Positions 63,601-64,000 of a stretch of DNA of 64,000 nt are shown piece by piece. The DNA is taken from assembly GCA_013339765.2 (NCBI GenBank), contig JABSTR010001244.1:1871501-1935500 (forward strand), given 5' to 3'. The DNA comes from Haemaphysalis longicornis (taxonomy: Eukaryota > Arthropoda > Arachnida > Ixodida > Ixodidae). The translations under genes were made by a program, and so were the position numbers. Each line of letters opens with the position of its first letter. The stretch's first letter is position 1. Under the pieces are notes generated by a model. The model did not search any database. It was not told the origin of the DNA and saw only the letters and a list, made by a program, of their open reading frames with translations.

Positions 63601-64000
63601 GCTCAGCCATTTATGGCTCGTAAAACAAAGGTATGGTAAATCCAGCATGCATGATTTGTTGAAACAATAACGTCGATCCTACTAATCCCGAAGTAAAGTC
63701 TGTTTCATCGAATTTCTCTCTCAAAACTTCAGGAAAAGTGAATTTCATTCCGCGTATAACTTACGTCATTTCACTGAAGCATTCAACTGATTCCATTAGT
63801 TAAGTCTGGGCACGGTTTCGGATCAGGCGGTGCATGACTTTTCTCCCCGTTCACCTAATGTGTGCGCATTACATTTTGCTTCATGCCGCAGGCCTTAATT
63901 TGTTGCTCTGTTTCCCGGAAAGAACACGTCAAGGTTCCCAATGAAATGGCAATTACCCACCCGGGCTGTTAAGTATATCTCACAGGGGATTTTTTTCAGT
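63601..64000. other. No gene recognised
   Basis: AT-rich sequence without long frames or recognised repeats. Confidence 0.5.

Overview
The window reads as intergenic and intronic DNA from a large, repeat-packed arthropod genome, most likely a hard tick (Ixodidae). The clues are tRNA-derived SINEs with a C(G)TGGCCCAGTGG A box and an (AATC)n tail, several I-type non-LTR retrotransposon ends with the 'LLRQLQTNTFP' and 'YHMVWGC' signatures common in tick genomes, an RTE element with a (GAT)n-like tail, and spliced genes with long introns. Nothing prokaryotic (operons, CRISPR, rRNA) is present. The species call is an inference from repeat style.

Only one protein-coding exon is identified with high confidence: the 234-codon first coding exon of a flavin-containing monooxygenase at 42517-43218 (+), with FAD, FMO-signature and NADPH motifs and a clean donor site. 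Its remaining exons are not recognisable here. Six to eight weaker exon candidates are listed: a phase-compatible pair on the minus strand at 15.4 and 14.5 kb, a possible mitochondrial-presequence exon at 10.8 kb (-), and single candidates at 4.2, 24.9, 39.7, 48.0 and 49.3 kb (+). None can be named.

Most of the rest is transposon debris. 0-7 kb: LINE fragments, tRNA-like heads, one copy of family A. 8.3-9.2 kb: diverged tandem array of about 112 bp period. 11-13.8 kb: family A, LINE ends, long (AG)n. 17.6-23.7 kb: family B, a 428-bp inverted-repeat element, family A and two RNase H-bearing LINE ends. 25.4-31.6 kb: LINE RNase H fragment, a hairpin retroposon, a 235-267 bp satellite, families B and A, a SINE. 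33-36.6 kb: second hairpin retroposon, LINE end, (TA)n/(GT)n. 53.3-57.7 kb: a three-level nest (a tRNA-like repeat interrupted by a TIR transposon, itself carrying a LINE and a young miniature LTR retrotransposon). 58.3-63.1 kb: a decayed RTE retrotransposon split by two hairpin retroposons, a composite insertion, and a second LINE that itself contains a solo LTR.

The most interesting signal is a family of short hairpin retroposons (133-147 bp; four copies at 26181, 33440, 59429 and 59668, with a fifth partial copy in reverse near 60504). Each copy is a long inverted repeat round a small core, followed by a conserved ACCAAC..GCCCA-like end, and each of the four sits between 10-12 bp target-site duplications. 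The arm sequences differ strongly from copy to copy yet remain self-complementary within each copy.
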